Positions 8,753 through 18,091 of a stretch of 64,000 nucleotides of DNA are shown piece by piece (within the stretch, counting starts at the first letter, position 1; every line of letters begins with the position of its first letter). The notes below the pieces were generated by a model, which was not told the DNA's origin, did not search any database, and worked only from the letters and a program-made list of their open reading frames with translations. Source of the stretch: Thraustochytrium sp. TN22 (Eukaryota; Sar; Bigyra; Thraustochytrida; Thraustochytriidae); assembly GCA_013306675.1 (NCBI GenBank), contig JABLUY010000003.1, positions 256,896 through 320,895 of the forward strand. The letters run 5' to 3'. Made by a program: the position numbers and the translations under genes.

Positions 8753-10009
8753 ATGCTGCGCAGCGCGGGCGATGGCGGCGCCGAGGCGCGCACGGCGGCC
8801 AAGCTCAAGCGCCAGGTGGCGCAGCTCAAGAACGCCTCGGCGCTCTTCAAAGAGAAGGTTGACCTCAGCAAGGTCAACGCGGGATTTTTGGAGGGCTGGG
8901 TCGGCAGCGAGGTGCGGCAGGTGCTTGGTGTGGAGGACGACATCCTCGCCGGGACCGTAGTCAACGAGCTGCAGGCTCAGGACGCCTCCGAGGAGGGCCT
9001 GGCGCCCAAGAAGCTCCAGGTCACGCTCGCCGCCTTCATGAAGCCCGAGCAGAGCGCCGCCTTCATGGGCCGCCTCTGGAAGATGCTCCTGGATGCGCAA
9101 AAGGGCGAGGGCGGCGTGCCTGGGGCGCGCCCTCCGCCGCCGCGCCCGCCCCCGGCCGACCCACGCCCTCCACCCCGCGACCCACGCCCTGCGTCTGCTC
9201 CACGCGACGATCGCGGCCGAGAACGCTCGCCTCCCGGCGGCTGGCGTGACGAGCGGGTCCGGCGCGACGAGCGCGGCTGGCGAGACGAGCGCGACGATCG
9301 GCGCGAGGCGCTCTACGACCGTCGTGACAGCCGCTATGACCGACGCGGCGATCCTTACGACCGTCGGTACGATGGTCGCGATTGGCGGGCTCGTCGAGAC
9401 GATGGCTGGCGCCGTGACGCCGGCCGCGACTGGCGCGATGAGGATCGGCGCGGACGTGATCGCGGCCGCGTCTACGACAGTCGATTCCGCGACGACGTCG
9501 GCTACGACGCCGATCTCGACCGCCGCCGCAGCTTCAGCCCGGGCCGCCCTCGCAGTCCGCGCAACTTGAATGAAGCAGACGCCCTGGGGCGTATCCCACG
9601 ACCGAAGCCTCCTGCTGCAGATCTGGATGGCGCGAAGAGGAGCGACTCTGACTCGGAGCGCCGCCGTCGTCGCAAGGTAGCGCGCAAGGAGCGCGACGTG
9701 GAGAAGAGCGAATCTGACGTGGAGCAGCGCCGCAGCAGCAAGGCTGCGCGCAAGGAGGAGCGCAAGAAGCGCCGGGAATCAAGCAAAAAGAAGCGCTCGG
9801 ACTCGCGCAAAGAGCGCTCCGGCTCGGACTCGTCGGACTCGTCGAGTAGCTCGAGCTCGAGCTCCTCGTCGTCCTCCTCGTCTTCCTCCTCCTCGTCGTC
9901 GTCTTCCTCTTCGTCGTCGTCTTCCTCCTCCTCCTCCTCCACCTCCTCCTCGGGTGCCGCCTCCAAGGCGAAGAAGTCCGAGGCCGGGGAGGCGAGCGCC
10001 AAGTCCTAG
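8753..10009 (+). CDS. PWI-domain, Arg/Ser-rich splicing-factor-like protein (SRRM1-like)
   Basis: This encodes 418 residues. The start at 8753 sits in CACCATGCTG, a good eukaryotic start context; the upstream in-frame extension is low complexity and rejected. Residues 30-115 are a PWI domain (VDLSKVNAGFLEGWVGSEVR ... VVNELQA ... FMGRLWKMLLDAQ), a nucleic-acid-binding fold typical of SRm160/SRRM1. It is followed by a Pro-rich linker, a tract dense in Asp-Arg and Arg-Tyr dipeptides (about 160-265), a Lys/Arg/Ser-rich tract and a poly-Ser run of more than 40 residues near the C terminus. A role in nuclear pre-mRNA splicing or mRNA 3' processing is the family expectation. It lacks the classic long RS repeats of metazoan SRRM1, so orthology is probable rather than certain. 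Confidence 0.82.
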   Translation: MLRSAGDGGAEARTAAKLKRQVAQLKNASALFKEKVDLSKVNAGFLEGWVGSEVRQVLGVEDDILAGTVVNELQAQDASEEGLAPKKLQVTLAAFMKPEQSAAFMGRLWKMLLDAQKGEGGVPGARPPPPRPPPADPRPPPRDPRPASAPRDDRGRERSPPGGWRDERVRRDERGWRDERDDRREALYDRRDSRYDRRGDPYDRRYDGRDWRARRDDGWRRDAGRDWRDEDRRGRDRGRVYDSRFRDDVGYDADLDRRRSFSPGRPRSPRNLNEADALGRIPRPKPPAADLDGAKRSDSDSERRRRRKVARKERDVEKSESDVEQRRSSKAARKEERKKRRESSKKKRSDSRKERSGSDSSDSSSSSSSSSSSSSSSSSSSSSSSSSSSSSSSSSSTSSSGAASKAKKSEAGEASAKS

Positions 10010-10239
10010 CTCTAGCCAGCTAGCGACGACAAAGGAGACGGGCTTCGTAGAAGCCCGCACGGCAGCTCGCGCGCCACGCGGCCCGCATCCACATCATTAT
10101 GAGCTGGGCTGTGAGCCTCGCGACGGGCGCAAGCAGCGCAGCCTGCGGAAGCAGAACCGCGCGACCAAGGCACACGGCAAGGCCGGGCGAAGTCACGCGG
10201 CGCGGCGGGCGCGGCGAGCGCAGCGCAAGCGACGCGGCG

Positions 10240-10533
10240 ATGGGCGGCCAGGGCCCGCGCTCGCGCGTGCCGCCGGCGTCGGCGGCCGGCGGGGCGGAGA
10301 AGGAGGCGCTGGATCTCGAGGATCCGCGCGGGACGCTCTCGCGGTACTTGCGGCGCAGCGAGTCGGGCCGCAAGCTGCGCACCATGCACCGCGCGGCGGC
10401 GAGGCAATACCAGACCATGTACGGCTACACGATCTTCTCGTTCTTCGCCATCGCCGGCGTCGCGTACGGACTCGGCACCTGGGCCGCAAGGTCCGGCTCC
10501 GACAGCACAACGAAGAAACAGAACAAGGACTAA
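10240..10533 (+). CDS. small membrane protein, unidentified
   Basis: This encodes 97 residues from an ATG at 10240 (MGGQGPRSRVPPAS). An ATG at 10099 in the same frame adds 47 Arg/Gly-rich residues that look like translated 5' UTR. The middle is polar and charged (EKEALDLEDPRGTLSRYLRR). One clear hydrophobic segment follows (TIFSFFAIAGVAYGLGTWAA, about residues 65-84), then a polar tail ending KKQNKD. It converges with the minus-strand Alba-like gene. The family was not recognised; a tail-anchored or single-pass organelle membrane protein is the simplest reading. Confidence 0.6.
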   Translation: MGGQGPRSRVPPASAAGGAEKEALDLEDPRGTLSRYLRRSESGRKLRTMHRAAARQYQTMYGYTIFSFFAIAGVAYGLGTWAARSGSDSTTKKQNKD

Positions 10534-10771
10534 GCGGGATGAACAAGGGTGTGCCGTGGCAACTTGAAGGCGCGTGAGGCAAGGCAGCGGTACTTTGCCT
10601 GTCAGGGCTGGCCAGCTAGCTGCTGCTGCGAGCTGGCCATTTGGCGAGCGTTGCCAAGGTCAGGACGACCCAATGTAGGTGCCGGGCCAAGCAAGAATCT
10701 ATGACGTAAAGCAAAGGTGAGCTTGACTTATGGCCCATGCACGAGAATAAGTTACAGTCAAGGCGTCATCG

Positions 10772-11237
10772 TCATGCCTCTGGCAAGATCTGGATGTGAA
10801 CCCTCGAAAGCGTGCGCGCCTCGGCCTCGGGCTGCGGCGTTGAGGCGCCGTCAGCGGCGGGGAAGCGGTCCACGACCTCAAGCGAGTCGGTGCTGACGAC
10901 GGTGCGCAGGTCCAGCGGCCTGGCTTGCTCCTTGACCCAGAGCGCCACGGCGCACGCAGACGGGATGGCGGCGCCCAGACCGTAGACATTGACAGCAGCG
11001 CCGCGAGGAGCGCGGTCCTTGACAAGCGCAAGGACACGGTGCCGGTACGCAGCCTGCTTGCGCTTGTCACGCGTCACGTAGACGTCCTGCTCGGGTCGCG
11101 CTGGTGGTCGCGAGGCCGGCAGCGTCTCGAGCCTGCGCTCCCTGCGCGTCGTGCGGGCCGGCGGCTTTTGCGCAGGGCTCCTCTCCACGCGTGCGCGCTT
11201 CGGCTTGCCTTGCTCCTTCCTGGGCCGACCCGGTTTT

Positions 11238-11270
<33 letters not shown>

Positions 11271-11347
11271 TGTTGCTCCTGGTGGTGGTGGTGGTCGTCG
11301 TGGCCCTCGCGCTTGGACGCCGCGCCGCGGCGGCGCTTGGGCGCCAT
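10772..11347 (-). CDS. Alba-domain protein, probable RNase P/MRP subunit Rpp20 (Pop7) family
   Basis: This encodes 191 residues from MAPKRRRGAASK; a further in-frame 47-residue upstream extension is Ala/Arg-rich and probably 5' UTR. The N-terminal half is basic and low complexity, with a short His run, a Gln run (about residues 24-37, CAG codons) and an AT-hook-like PGRPRK. The C-terminal about 110 residues are Alba-like: DVYVTRDKRKQAAYRHRV, then NVYGLGAAIPSACAVALWVK and VVSTDSLEVVD, matching the beta-alpha-beta layout and the GLG-AI signature of Rpp20/Pop7. Rpp20 binds RNA in RNase P and RNase MRP, which process tRNA and rRNA precursors. A different Alba-like RNA or DNA binder cannot be excluded. 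Confidence 0.72.
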
Positions 11348-11590
11348 CAGACTCCGCTCGTGCGCGGCGGCAGCGGGGCGGCAGCGCGGCGCGGTGCGGC
11401 GCGGCGCGGCGGTCCGTGCGGTCGCTGCAAGGCGCGCGGCGGCGGCGGCGAGCTTGGCCGGCGCGGCGAGCGGATTTGCGGCGGGCACCCATCGATCCAG
11501 CCATCCAAACGTGAGCGGCCGCCAGCGCGGCGCAGAGCGAGCGGCAGCAGCGGGCTAGGCCAGGCTAGCGGCGGCAGGCGCGCGGCAGCC

Positions 11591-11956
11591 ATGGACGAAC
11601 GCACCTTCGCGGCGCTGCTGGATAAGTTCAAGAAGGTGCGCGACCGCGAGTACCGCGGCGAGACGTGCCGCGAGCTGTCGCTCGAGGAGGCGCGCGCGTA
11701 CCGGGCCAAGGTGCAGGCCGACCGCGAGGCCGAGGCGAGCAAGCCGCAGAACCGGCGCGGCGCCCTGCAGAACGCGGGCGCTGACGGCGAGGGCGAGGGC
11801 GCCTTCTTCGAGGAGGCCGCGGCCGAGATGCGCGCCGCCGGCGTCAAGAACGTGCCCGAGGTCATTGACGAGATGCGCGAGGCCTACCTGGACTGGCTCT
11901 GCGAGTACAACCTAGAGGACCTCGAGACCCTGCTCGCCTCCACGCGTAGCACATGA
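11591..11956 (+). CDS. small acidic helical protein, unidentified
   Basis: This encodes 121 residues starting MDERTFAALLDKFKKVRDRE. The ATG context is GCAGCCATGGAC. The sequence is highly charged, with two conserved-looking helical ends (LLDKFKKVRDREYRG at the N terminus; EVIDEMREAYLDWLCEYNLE at the C terminus) around a linker rich in Ala, Gly and Asp. Third positions are almost all G or C, which supports coding. It is divergent from the Alba-like gene, 243 bases away, so the two may share a promoter region. I do not recognise the family. Confidence 0.6.
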   Translation: MDERTFAALLDKFKKVRDREYRGETCRELSLEEARAYRAKVQADREAEASKPQNRRGALQNAGADGEGEGAFFEEAAAEMRAAGVKNVPEVIDEMREAYLDWLCEYNLEDLETLLASTRST

Positions 11957-12040
11957 TGGCTCGGATGCGAAAGACGACGAGGCTGTAGTAAAGAAACTCT
12001 TTGATGCGATGTCTGTCCATGACTTGAGGTGTTGCGGACG

Positions 12041-12802
12041 CTAGTTGCGACGCTTAGGACGAGGAGTGAACTCGTACTCTGCGTATTCTACTCCATCCTC
12101 GAACGCATTTTTAGCTAGCAAGAATTGCCCGGCTTGAAAGTCGGTGTGCTCATCCAAGGCGTGCGTGCACTCAAGAACGACATGGCCATCCACCCTTTCA
12201 GGCCCGTTCTTCCCATAAAGGCTTACGAAGTGACCTGCCGCAAAATTACACTGAGCAGGCATGCACACCTCATTCGCAGTTTCGTAGAACGCGTTCATCA
12301 TAGTCTCCTCGTCCAACGGGTCCATCATGGTCCTGTTGTCCAACGGGTCTTCAGGAGTCGGGGTTTGCTGCGAGCTGTTCTCCAGTTTGACGTAAAGCTT
12401 CATTGGGCAGACCTCGTACATACATGTATTGCACTCGGGGTCCGTCACTTTTACCCAAAAGGGTTGACAATGGGCAGAGGGGTCAAGCAGGCCTCTGCGC
12501 GGTTCGGCGCCGTCAACTGCTATAACCTGATGATCGCACACTCGAACATCGTTGCGATCCTCATTCTTCTTGCGAGCCGCCTCTTCCATGAGTACCTCGC
12601 CATTCACGGTGCGAGTGAAGGTCCACGTGCCTGGCTCTCTCTTCGCAAGCACACTCCTTCTTGCCTTGGCGTCGACTGCCTGCCTGCTCGCCGTCGGCCC
12701 CGTGCTCTCGGTCTGCTCGGTCGCACTCGCGCCGGTGCTCCCAGCCTGCCCATTCGCACTCGCTACGGCGCCAACAGCATGCTCGTTCGCTGGTTGCGCC
12801 AT
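12041..12802 (-). CDS. unidentified protein with atypical codon use
   Basis: This encodes 253 residues starting MAQPANEHAVGAVASANGQA. The first 45 residues are Ala/Thr/Gly-rich. The body (about 50-250) contains several cysteines (VTDPECNTCMYEVCPM; EVCMPAQCNFAAGHFVSLYG) and an acidic Met-containing repeat (PLDNRTMMDPLDEETMM). The tail is PRPKRRN. Unlike every neighbouring gene, codons ending in A or T are common throughout, so it may be recently acquired, weakly expressed, or not under the same codon selection. No domain is recognised. The cysteine pattern could bind metal, but this is a guess. Confidence 0.55.
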   Translation of the reverse strand: MAQPANEHAVGAVASANGQAGSTGASATEQTESTGPTASRQAVDAKARRSVLAKREPGTWTFTRTVNGEVLMEEAARKKNEDRNDVRVCDHQVIAVDGAEPRRGLLDPSAHCQPFWVKVTDPECNTCMYEVCPMKLYVKLENSSQQTPTPEDPLDNRTMMDPLDEETMMNAFYETANEVCMPAQCNFAAGHFVSLYGKNGPERVDGHVVLECTHALDEHTDFQAGQFLLAKNAFEDGVEYAEYEFTPRPKRRN

Positions 12803-12949
12803 GCCGCGCGCCGCCGCTCCCCCGCGCCGGCGGAGAGGCGCCCAACTCCGTAGCAGCTTTGCCAGCCTGAGCCAGCCTGAGCGGCGAGGAACTTTCTCAC
12901 AGCCAGCCTGAGGGGAGCGCAGGCGAGCTTCGTGAGCTTCTCGAACACG

Positions 12950-13045
12950 CTCCGCGGAACCTAACCACCATTGGCTCCAAGCAAGGGACTCCGCGGAACC
13001 TAACCACCACTGGCACCAAGCGACTACCCACGCCTAACCACCACA
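12950..13045. repeat. 39-bp tandem repeat, two and a half copies
   Basis: CTCCGCGGAACCTAACCACC occurs at 12950 and again at 12989, each followed by a near-identical tail (TTGGCTCCAAG and CTGGCACCAAG). A third, degenerate copy (CGCCTAACCACCAC) follows at about 13030. The array lies in the 500-base spacer between the atypical minus-strand gene and the 3' end of the PDI gene. The rest of that spacer shows nothing else. Confidence 0.8.
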
Positions 13046-13300
13046 CCACTCTTTCGCCCCTCGGCTGACACCTGATAGGGCCGCCAAAGAAGCTTCATGA
13101 CTAAGGCCTTGGCCTACTCGCCAACCAGTCTACCCTGGCACACTCGCCTGGCCTCGCACTGGCCATAACAATCAAAGAGTCCTAACATGTGTTGGTCGTT
13201 GCGAAGCGAGCAATAGTTATGCGCAAGCCCGGTGCAGACGCAGGCTTGGATTCACAGGCGCAGGCTTTGGGGGGAAAAGGGGGGTCACAGAGTGGGTGCT

Positions 13301-14719
13301 TTACTTGCGGTTGGACTCGATGAAGGACTTCATGCCCTCGAGGTCGCGCGAGCCGTCAAAGTCGACCATGGACTCGGCGTCGCTGCCGCCCTTGGGGAAG
13401 AACTTGAGGGTGGGGAAGCCCTGCACGGGGACAGCCTCGACCTCGTTGGCGGTGGCATCGAACTTGGCGATGATGACGTCCTCGTCGTCCTTGTAGTGCT
13501 CGCCGAGCTGCTCGAAGTCCGGGGCCATCTTCTTGCAGTGGCCGCACCAGGGGGCGTAGTACTTGACGAAGACGTTCTTGGAGCCGTCGAAGGCGACCTC
13601 GTCGTGGGTCTTGCCCTTGAGGATCCAGACCGGGTTGGCCTTGTCCTCGTCGGCGGGGTCCTCGGACTTGAGGTCCGGGGTGAGACTGCCGGCGGTGTGC
13701 GAGGCGACAAAGGTCTCGAGCGCGGACTCGGAGAAGTCGCCCTCGAGCTTGAACTTCTTCATGTTCTCGCCCATGACGACGATGCGGGCGGTGGGGATGT
13801 CGGCCTCGGAGACGCCGAAGAACTCCATGATGCGGTCATCGGACTTGCCGACGCTCACGAAGAGGTAGTCGCCCTTGTACTTGGCGGCGACGGCGCGCGC
13901 GGCGTCAATGTCGGCGGCGTTCTCCTCCGGGGAGTTGACGAAGATGAGGCAGTGCTGCTTGACGGAGCCGCCGAAAATCTTCTGGGCGTTGCTCTGGGTG
14001 AAGGGCACGACGAGGGGCAGGAGGTTGCCGCTGACGCACTTCTGCACGCTCTCCTTGGTGATCTCGCCCTCGCACTCGACGCGGGGCTCGTCCTTGTCGC
14101 TGCCAAAGTCGCGGAAGATGACGACCTTGTCGCCGGCGTCGACGCCGGCGGCGGTCTTGGCGGCGGCCGAGGTGGTGATGCCGTAGACCGCGTCGTCGTC
14201 GAGCTCGGCGGCGGCGAGGAAGGCCTTGGCGGCGTCGGACTCCTCCGAGTCGAAGGCGCCCACGACGACGACGTCGGACTTGGCCTTGAAGGCGGTCAGG
14301 GCGGCCTCGTCCTCGAGCTTCTCGGCAGCGGGGCCGGTCTTCTTGGTCACCCAGGCGACGATGTCGTCCTTCTTGCGGCCGCCGCCGTAGTCGAACTCCT
14401 CGCCGTTGACGAGCCACTTGAGCGTGGGGAAGCCCTGCACGCCGAACTTGCTGGCCAGCTCCTTGTTCTCGGTCGCGTCCACCGCCACGATGGAGAGGCC
14501 GCCCTCGACCTCAACCGACTGGAAGTGCTCGGCCGCCTTCTCGTACTCGGGCTTGAGCGACTTGCAGTGCCCGCACCACGGCGCGTAGAACTCCGCCAGC
14601 ACGTACTTGTGCTCCGCCACGTGCGCGTCGAAGCTGTCGTCCGTCAGGTGGACGACGGCCTCGCCGGCGGCCACGGTGGCCAGGGCCGCCACGGCCACGG
14701 CCATGAACGAGAGCTGCAT
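13301..14719 (-). CDS. protein disulfide isomerase (PDI, two active thioredoxin domains)
   Basis: This encodes 472 residues. An N-terminal hydrophobic signal peptide (MQLSFMAVAVAALATVAAGE) directs it to the ER. Domain a has FYAPWCGHCKSL (active-site CGHC at 49-52), and domain a' has YYAPWCGHCKKM (392-395). The middle, about 350 residues, fits the inactive b and b' thioredoxin folds. The length matches the classical PDI family (about 480-510). It would form, break and isomerise disulfides in secretory proteins. One oddity is that the protein ends SFIESNRK with no KDEL/HDEL-type retrieval signal, so either retention is by another route or a terminal exon is missed. Identity as a PDI family member is secure. 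Confidence 0.95.
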   Translation of the reverse strand: MQLSFMAVAVAALATVAAGEAVVHLTDDSFDAHVAEHKYVLAEFYAPWCGHCKSLKPEYEKAAEHFQSVEVEGGLSIVAVDATENKELASKFGVQGFPTLKWLVNGEEFDYGGGRKKDDIVAWVTKKTGPAAEKLEDEAALTAFKAKSDVVVVGAFDSEESDAAKAFLAAAELDDDAVYGITTSAAAKTAAGVDAGDKVVIFRDFGSDKDEPRVECEGEITKESVQKCVSGNLLPLVVPFTQSNAQKIFGGSVKQHCLIFVNSPEENAADIDAARAVAAKYKGDYLFVSVGKSDDRIMEFFGVSEADIPTARIVVMGENMKKFKLEGDFSESALETFVASHTAGSLTPDLKSEDPADEDKANPVWILKGKTHDEVAFDGSKNVFVKYYAPWCGHCKKMAPDFEQLGEHYKDDEDVIIAKFDATANEVEAVPVQGFPTLKFFPKGGSDAESMVDFDGSRDLEGMKSFIESNRK

Positions 14720-16258
14720 CTTCGCCTAGCTTGCGGATGCCACGGGGTTCTGTTCTGCTCTGCCGCGATCCGTCAGTCTTGCCTGCTTCCACCTCCCTCT
14801 TCTGTCTGTCTGAGTCCTTCGAGAAGGACCGAGCCCTCGCTCGCTCGCTCGGTCGGTCACGCCCGGCCGGCAACCGTTGTCGAGTCGCGGCGGCCAACCG
14901 TCGGCGCGGGCGCCGCCGCGGCCCGCGCTGCGAGCGCGGGCACAGGCGCGGGCGCGGGCGCAGGCGGACCGGGGTCGGGCGGGCCCCTCGCGCGGCCGCC
15001 GCCGGCGCGCGCGCGCCGGGCGCGGCATCGTGGCCAGGGGTACCCAAGGCTGGGCTGGGCGCACGGCGCCATGCGCGATGCCAGCTGGCGCCGCCGTTGA
15101 CGCCGGTCGCATCATCGTTCCCATCCCATCCCATCCTGAGCCCGCCCTGGCGCGGCGGGCGCGCAGCGGTGGCGCGGCGCGGCGCGGCGCGGCGCTACCG
15201 GCGCCCGGAGCGAGCAGGCGAGCGAGCAGGCGAGCGAGCGAGCAAGCGAGAGCGAGTCAGTCGCGCACGTACCTGCGGCGCGACGAGTAGAGGAGAGTCT
15301 CGCCGATCCTCGGCTGGTTACGGTTCTGCTGCTTGCTCGCCTCAAAGCGAGGTCGATTCGAATCGAATCGACTTGCTGGCTGGCCAACGCTGGTCGATGT
15401 CAGTTGACGTTGATCAGCCAGCAGAGTTGTGATCACTGGCAGCTGAGTTCAAGTTGAAGTTCAAGTCACTTGGCAAAAGATACGAGGCCCGCGTCAAGCA
15501 GCACAGCAGGCAGCAAGGTCGACTCGATCGGTCGGCGGCGCGGCGGCCACCTCCGCGCTCGCCACCAGCCTGGAAGGGAAGGAGCGCTGCGGACTCGGAC
15601 GAAGCGCCGGCCGAGCCGAGCCGAGCCGCCGAGCGCCAGGTGGCGGCGAGCCTCGATCAACGCGGCGCCGAGGCGAGCCGGCCGGCGGCGGACGCGGCGA
15701 CCGGATTGAAATTCCGGTGGCCAGCCGACCCGCGCGTTGACGGCACCCGGCGAGGCACTCGGCGCTGGCACCGGACCCGGGCGCGCGCCGCCTCGCGCAG
15801 GCGCCGGGGGTGCCACCACGCGCGCAAGCCCGTACCGGACGCCGCGCGCCCGGCCTCCAGACTGGAAGCACAAGGCGCGCGCGGCGCGACGCGGCCGCGC
15901 GCCAACCGGCGCAAGCAAGCAAGGGACCCGGGGAGAGTGTCCCCGGCGCTCAGGGCTCCGAGGCTCGGCCGAGGCAGGCGGGAACTGGGTTGTCAACGAC
16001 TTGGAGGCGCTGGCAGGGTCGGTTGGCGCGGGGCCCGCGCGCGGAGGGCCATGGGCGCCCTCTCGCTGGCCGCTGGTGGCCGCCGCGACCACGACTGCAT
16101 GGCATGGCGCGGCAGGCCGCGGTTCCTGGTGCCGTATGACCCGGACTCGGAGCGAGGCTGCTGCGCCAGTGGACGAGCGCGCGGGCCCAGCTCGGGTCGC
16201 GCGGAAGGCAGGCAGGCAGGCAGAAGGAGATCGGAGCGCGGCGACGCGCGCGGCGGAG
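14720..16258. other. divergent promoter spacer between PDI and NDOR1 genes
   Basis: About 1.5 kb separates two divergent genes. It contains CTCG-type arrays (14838-14860 and around 15215-15250), a GCGGC pentamer array (about 15170-15194), a short palindromic AATCGAATCGA segment near 15357 and a TTCAAGTTGAAGTTCAAG motif at 15448-15465. Several long GC-rich open frames cross it, but none has protein-like composition. No RNA gene was recognised. Confidence 0.5.
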
Positions 16259-18091
16259 ATGAAGGTGCTGTTCGGGAGCCAGACCGGGTCCGCGGAGGAG
16301 GTGGCCGAGCGCGTGGCGCGCGACGCGACGCGGCGCAACTTCGGCGAGGATGTGAGGCCGACGGCGCTCGACGCGTACCCGAAGGAGGCGCTGGTGCAGG
16401 AGCGGCTCGTGGTCTTCGTGGTGGCGACGACGGGCGACGGCGAGCCGCCCGACAACATGCGGCAGTTCTGGCGCTTCATCATGCGCAAGGGGCTGCCGGC
16501 GGACGTGCTGAACGGCTTGGACTTTGTGGTCTTCGGCTGCGGCGACTCGAGCTACGAGCAGTACAACGTCATGGCGCGCAAGCTGCGCGCGCGACTGCTG
16601 CAGCTCGGCGCGCGAGAGGCCGCCGACCGCGGCTTCGGCGACGATCAGAGCGCGCTCGGGCTCGAGGGCGACCTGGACGCCTGGCTGCCCAAGATGTGGG
16701 ACCAGCTCCTGCAGACCTACCCCTTGCCGCCGGGTTTCACAGTGGACGACTCGCCGCGCCTCTTCACGCCGCGCGCGCCCGAGAAGGTGCCCGTGCTGTC
16801 GATCTGCTCGCCGCCGCCGGCCACCCCGGAGGATCACGCGCGCCTGGCGCTAGCCCGCCTCCAGGCGCGCCGCCCCACGCTCGAGGCGCGCGCGCCGCTC
16901 GGCGCCTACCAGGCCGCCCCGCTCGAGGCAACGCTCACCTGCAACCGGCGCCTGACAGCGGAGGACTGGTCACAGGACGTGCGCCACCTGGAGCTCGGCT
17001 TTGAGGACGGCCAGCTCCAGTACGAGGCCGGCGACGTGGCGGTTGTCTGGCCCGAGAACGACGTCGACGACACCCGGCTCGCCGCGCTCTGCAACCAGCA
17101 GCGCCTGCCGGATCTCGACATGCACATCGACCTGCTCGGCACGCTGCCGCTGCTGCCCTCGCGCCTCACCATGCGCGACCTGCTCCGCTGCTACCTGGAC
17201 ATCCTCGGCACGCCGCGCCGCCGCTTCTTCGAGGCGCTCTCCTTCTTCACTGAGGACGAGGAGGAGAAGGAGAAGCTGCAGGAGATGTGCTCCAGTGAGG
17301 GCAACGACCTCTTCCATGCCTACTGCAAGAAGGAGCGCAAGTCCTACCTGGACGTCTTTGACGACTTTGCCTCCGTGCGCGTGCCGCTGCGCTATTTTGT
17401 CGAAATGATCCCGCTCTTGCAGCCCCGCGAGTACAGTATCAGCTCCTCCCCGCGCGCGCATGGCCTCTCCGCGCTGCACCTCACTGTCGCCATGCTACAC
17501 TTCTCCACGCCCTGGGGCCGCCAGGTCACCGGCGTGGCCACGCGCTGGTGGAAGACGCTTCCGGTCGGCACGCGCATCCTCCTGCACGTCAAGCGCGGCT
17601 CGCTGCGACTCCCGGCGAGCCCGGACGTCCCGCTCATCCTCGTCGGCCCTGGCACCGGCGTTGCGCCCATGCGTTCCTTCGTCTACGAGCGCCAGCGGCC
17701 CAACGTCACGCTTTACTTCGGCTGCCGCCACCGCGACAAGGACGACTTTTACCGCGCCGAATGGGACGACCTCGTCGCGCGCGGCCAGCTCGGCGCCGTG
17801 CGCACTGCCTACTCGCGCGACGACCCGCGCCGCAAGATCTATGTGCAACACCTCATCCGCGAGGATGCAGCCACCCTCGCGGACCAGCTCTTGCATCGTG
17901 ACGCCGTCGTCTTCATCTGCGGGTCGGCCAGCCAGATGCCTACGGACGTCAAGGAGGCGCTGCGCGATGCCCTTGCCTCCGCGCTTCACGATGGGGATGG
18001 CCCGCCTCCGCAGGACCTTGTCGACCAAGGTGCGCTTCTTGTACAGGCTCTTCAGCGCAAGAACCGTCTCAAGATCGAGGCGTGGAGTTAA
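16259..18091 (+). CDS. NDOR1: NADPH-dependent diflavin oxidoreductase (Tah18/NDOR1)
   Basis: This encodes 610 residues, the usual length for the family (about 600). The start MKVLFGSQTGSAEEVAERVA places the FMN phosphate loop at the very N terminus, as expected. A flavodoxin domain (about 1-150) has VVATTGDGEPPDNMRQFW and FGCGDSSYEQYNV. The FAD domain (about 210-440) has REYSISSSP and, further on, TGVATRWW. The NADPH domain has LVGPGTGVAPMRSF, YFGCRHRDKDDFY and FICGSASQMP, and the chain ends in AWS with the terminal aromatic typical of such reductases. The known role is passing electrons from NADPH to Dre2/CIAPIN1 in cytosolic Fe-S cluster assembly. No membrane anchor is visible, which separates it from cytochrome P450 reductase. 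Confidence 0.93.
   Translation: MKVLFGSQTGSAEEVAERVARDATRRNFGEDVRPTALDAYPKEALVQERLVVFVVATTGDGEPPDNMRQFWRFIMRKGLPADVLNGLDFVVFGCGDSSYEQYNVMARKLRARLLQLGAREAADRGFGDDQSALGLEGDLDAWLPKMWDQLLQTYPLPPGFTVDDSPRLFTPRAPEKVPVLSICSPPPATPEDHARLALARLQARRPTLEARAPLGAYQAAPLEATLTCNRRLTAEDWSQDVRHLELGFEDGQLQYEAGDVAVVWPENDVDDTRLAALCNQQRLPDLDMHIDLLGTLPLLPSRLTMRDLLRCYLDILGTPRRRFFEALSFFTEDEEEKEKLQEMCSSEGNDLFHAYCKKERKSYLDVFDDFASVRVPLRYFVEMIPLLQPREYSISSSPRAHGLSALHLTVAMLHFSTPWGRQVTGVATRWWKTLPVGTRILLHVKRGSLRLPASPDVPLILVGPGTGVAPMRSFVYERQRPNVTLYFGCRHRDKDDFYRAEWDDLVARGQLGAVRTAYSRDDPRRKIYVQHLIREDAATLADQLLHRDAVVFICGSASQMPTDVKEALRDALASALHDGDGPPPQDLVDQGALLVQALQRKNRLKIEAWS

Noticed and set aside
13232-15100. 622-residue plus-strand frame across the PDI gene
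   Set aside because: It is antisense to a certain gene, its composition (Leu/Gly/Val/Glu repeats) mirrors the complement of PDI codons, and no motif is present.
15340-15385. Possible tRNA T-loop like GATTCGAATCGAATCG
   Set aside because: Only a short palindrome; no acceptor stem or anticodon arm can be formed around it.
15737-16258. 174-residue N-terminal extension of NDOR1
   Set aside because: Arg/Gly/Ala-rich without motif; family members start directly at the FMN loop, as the Met at 16259 does.
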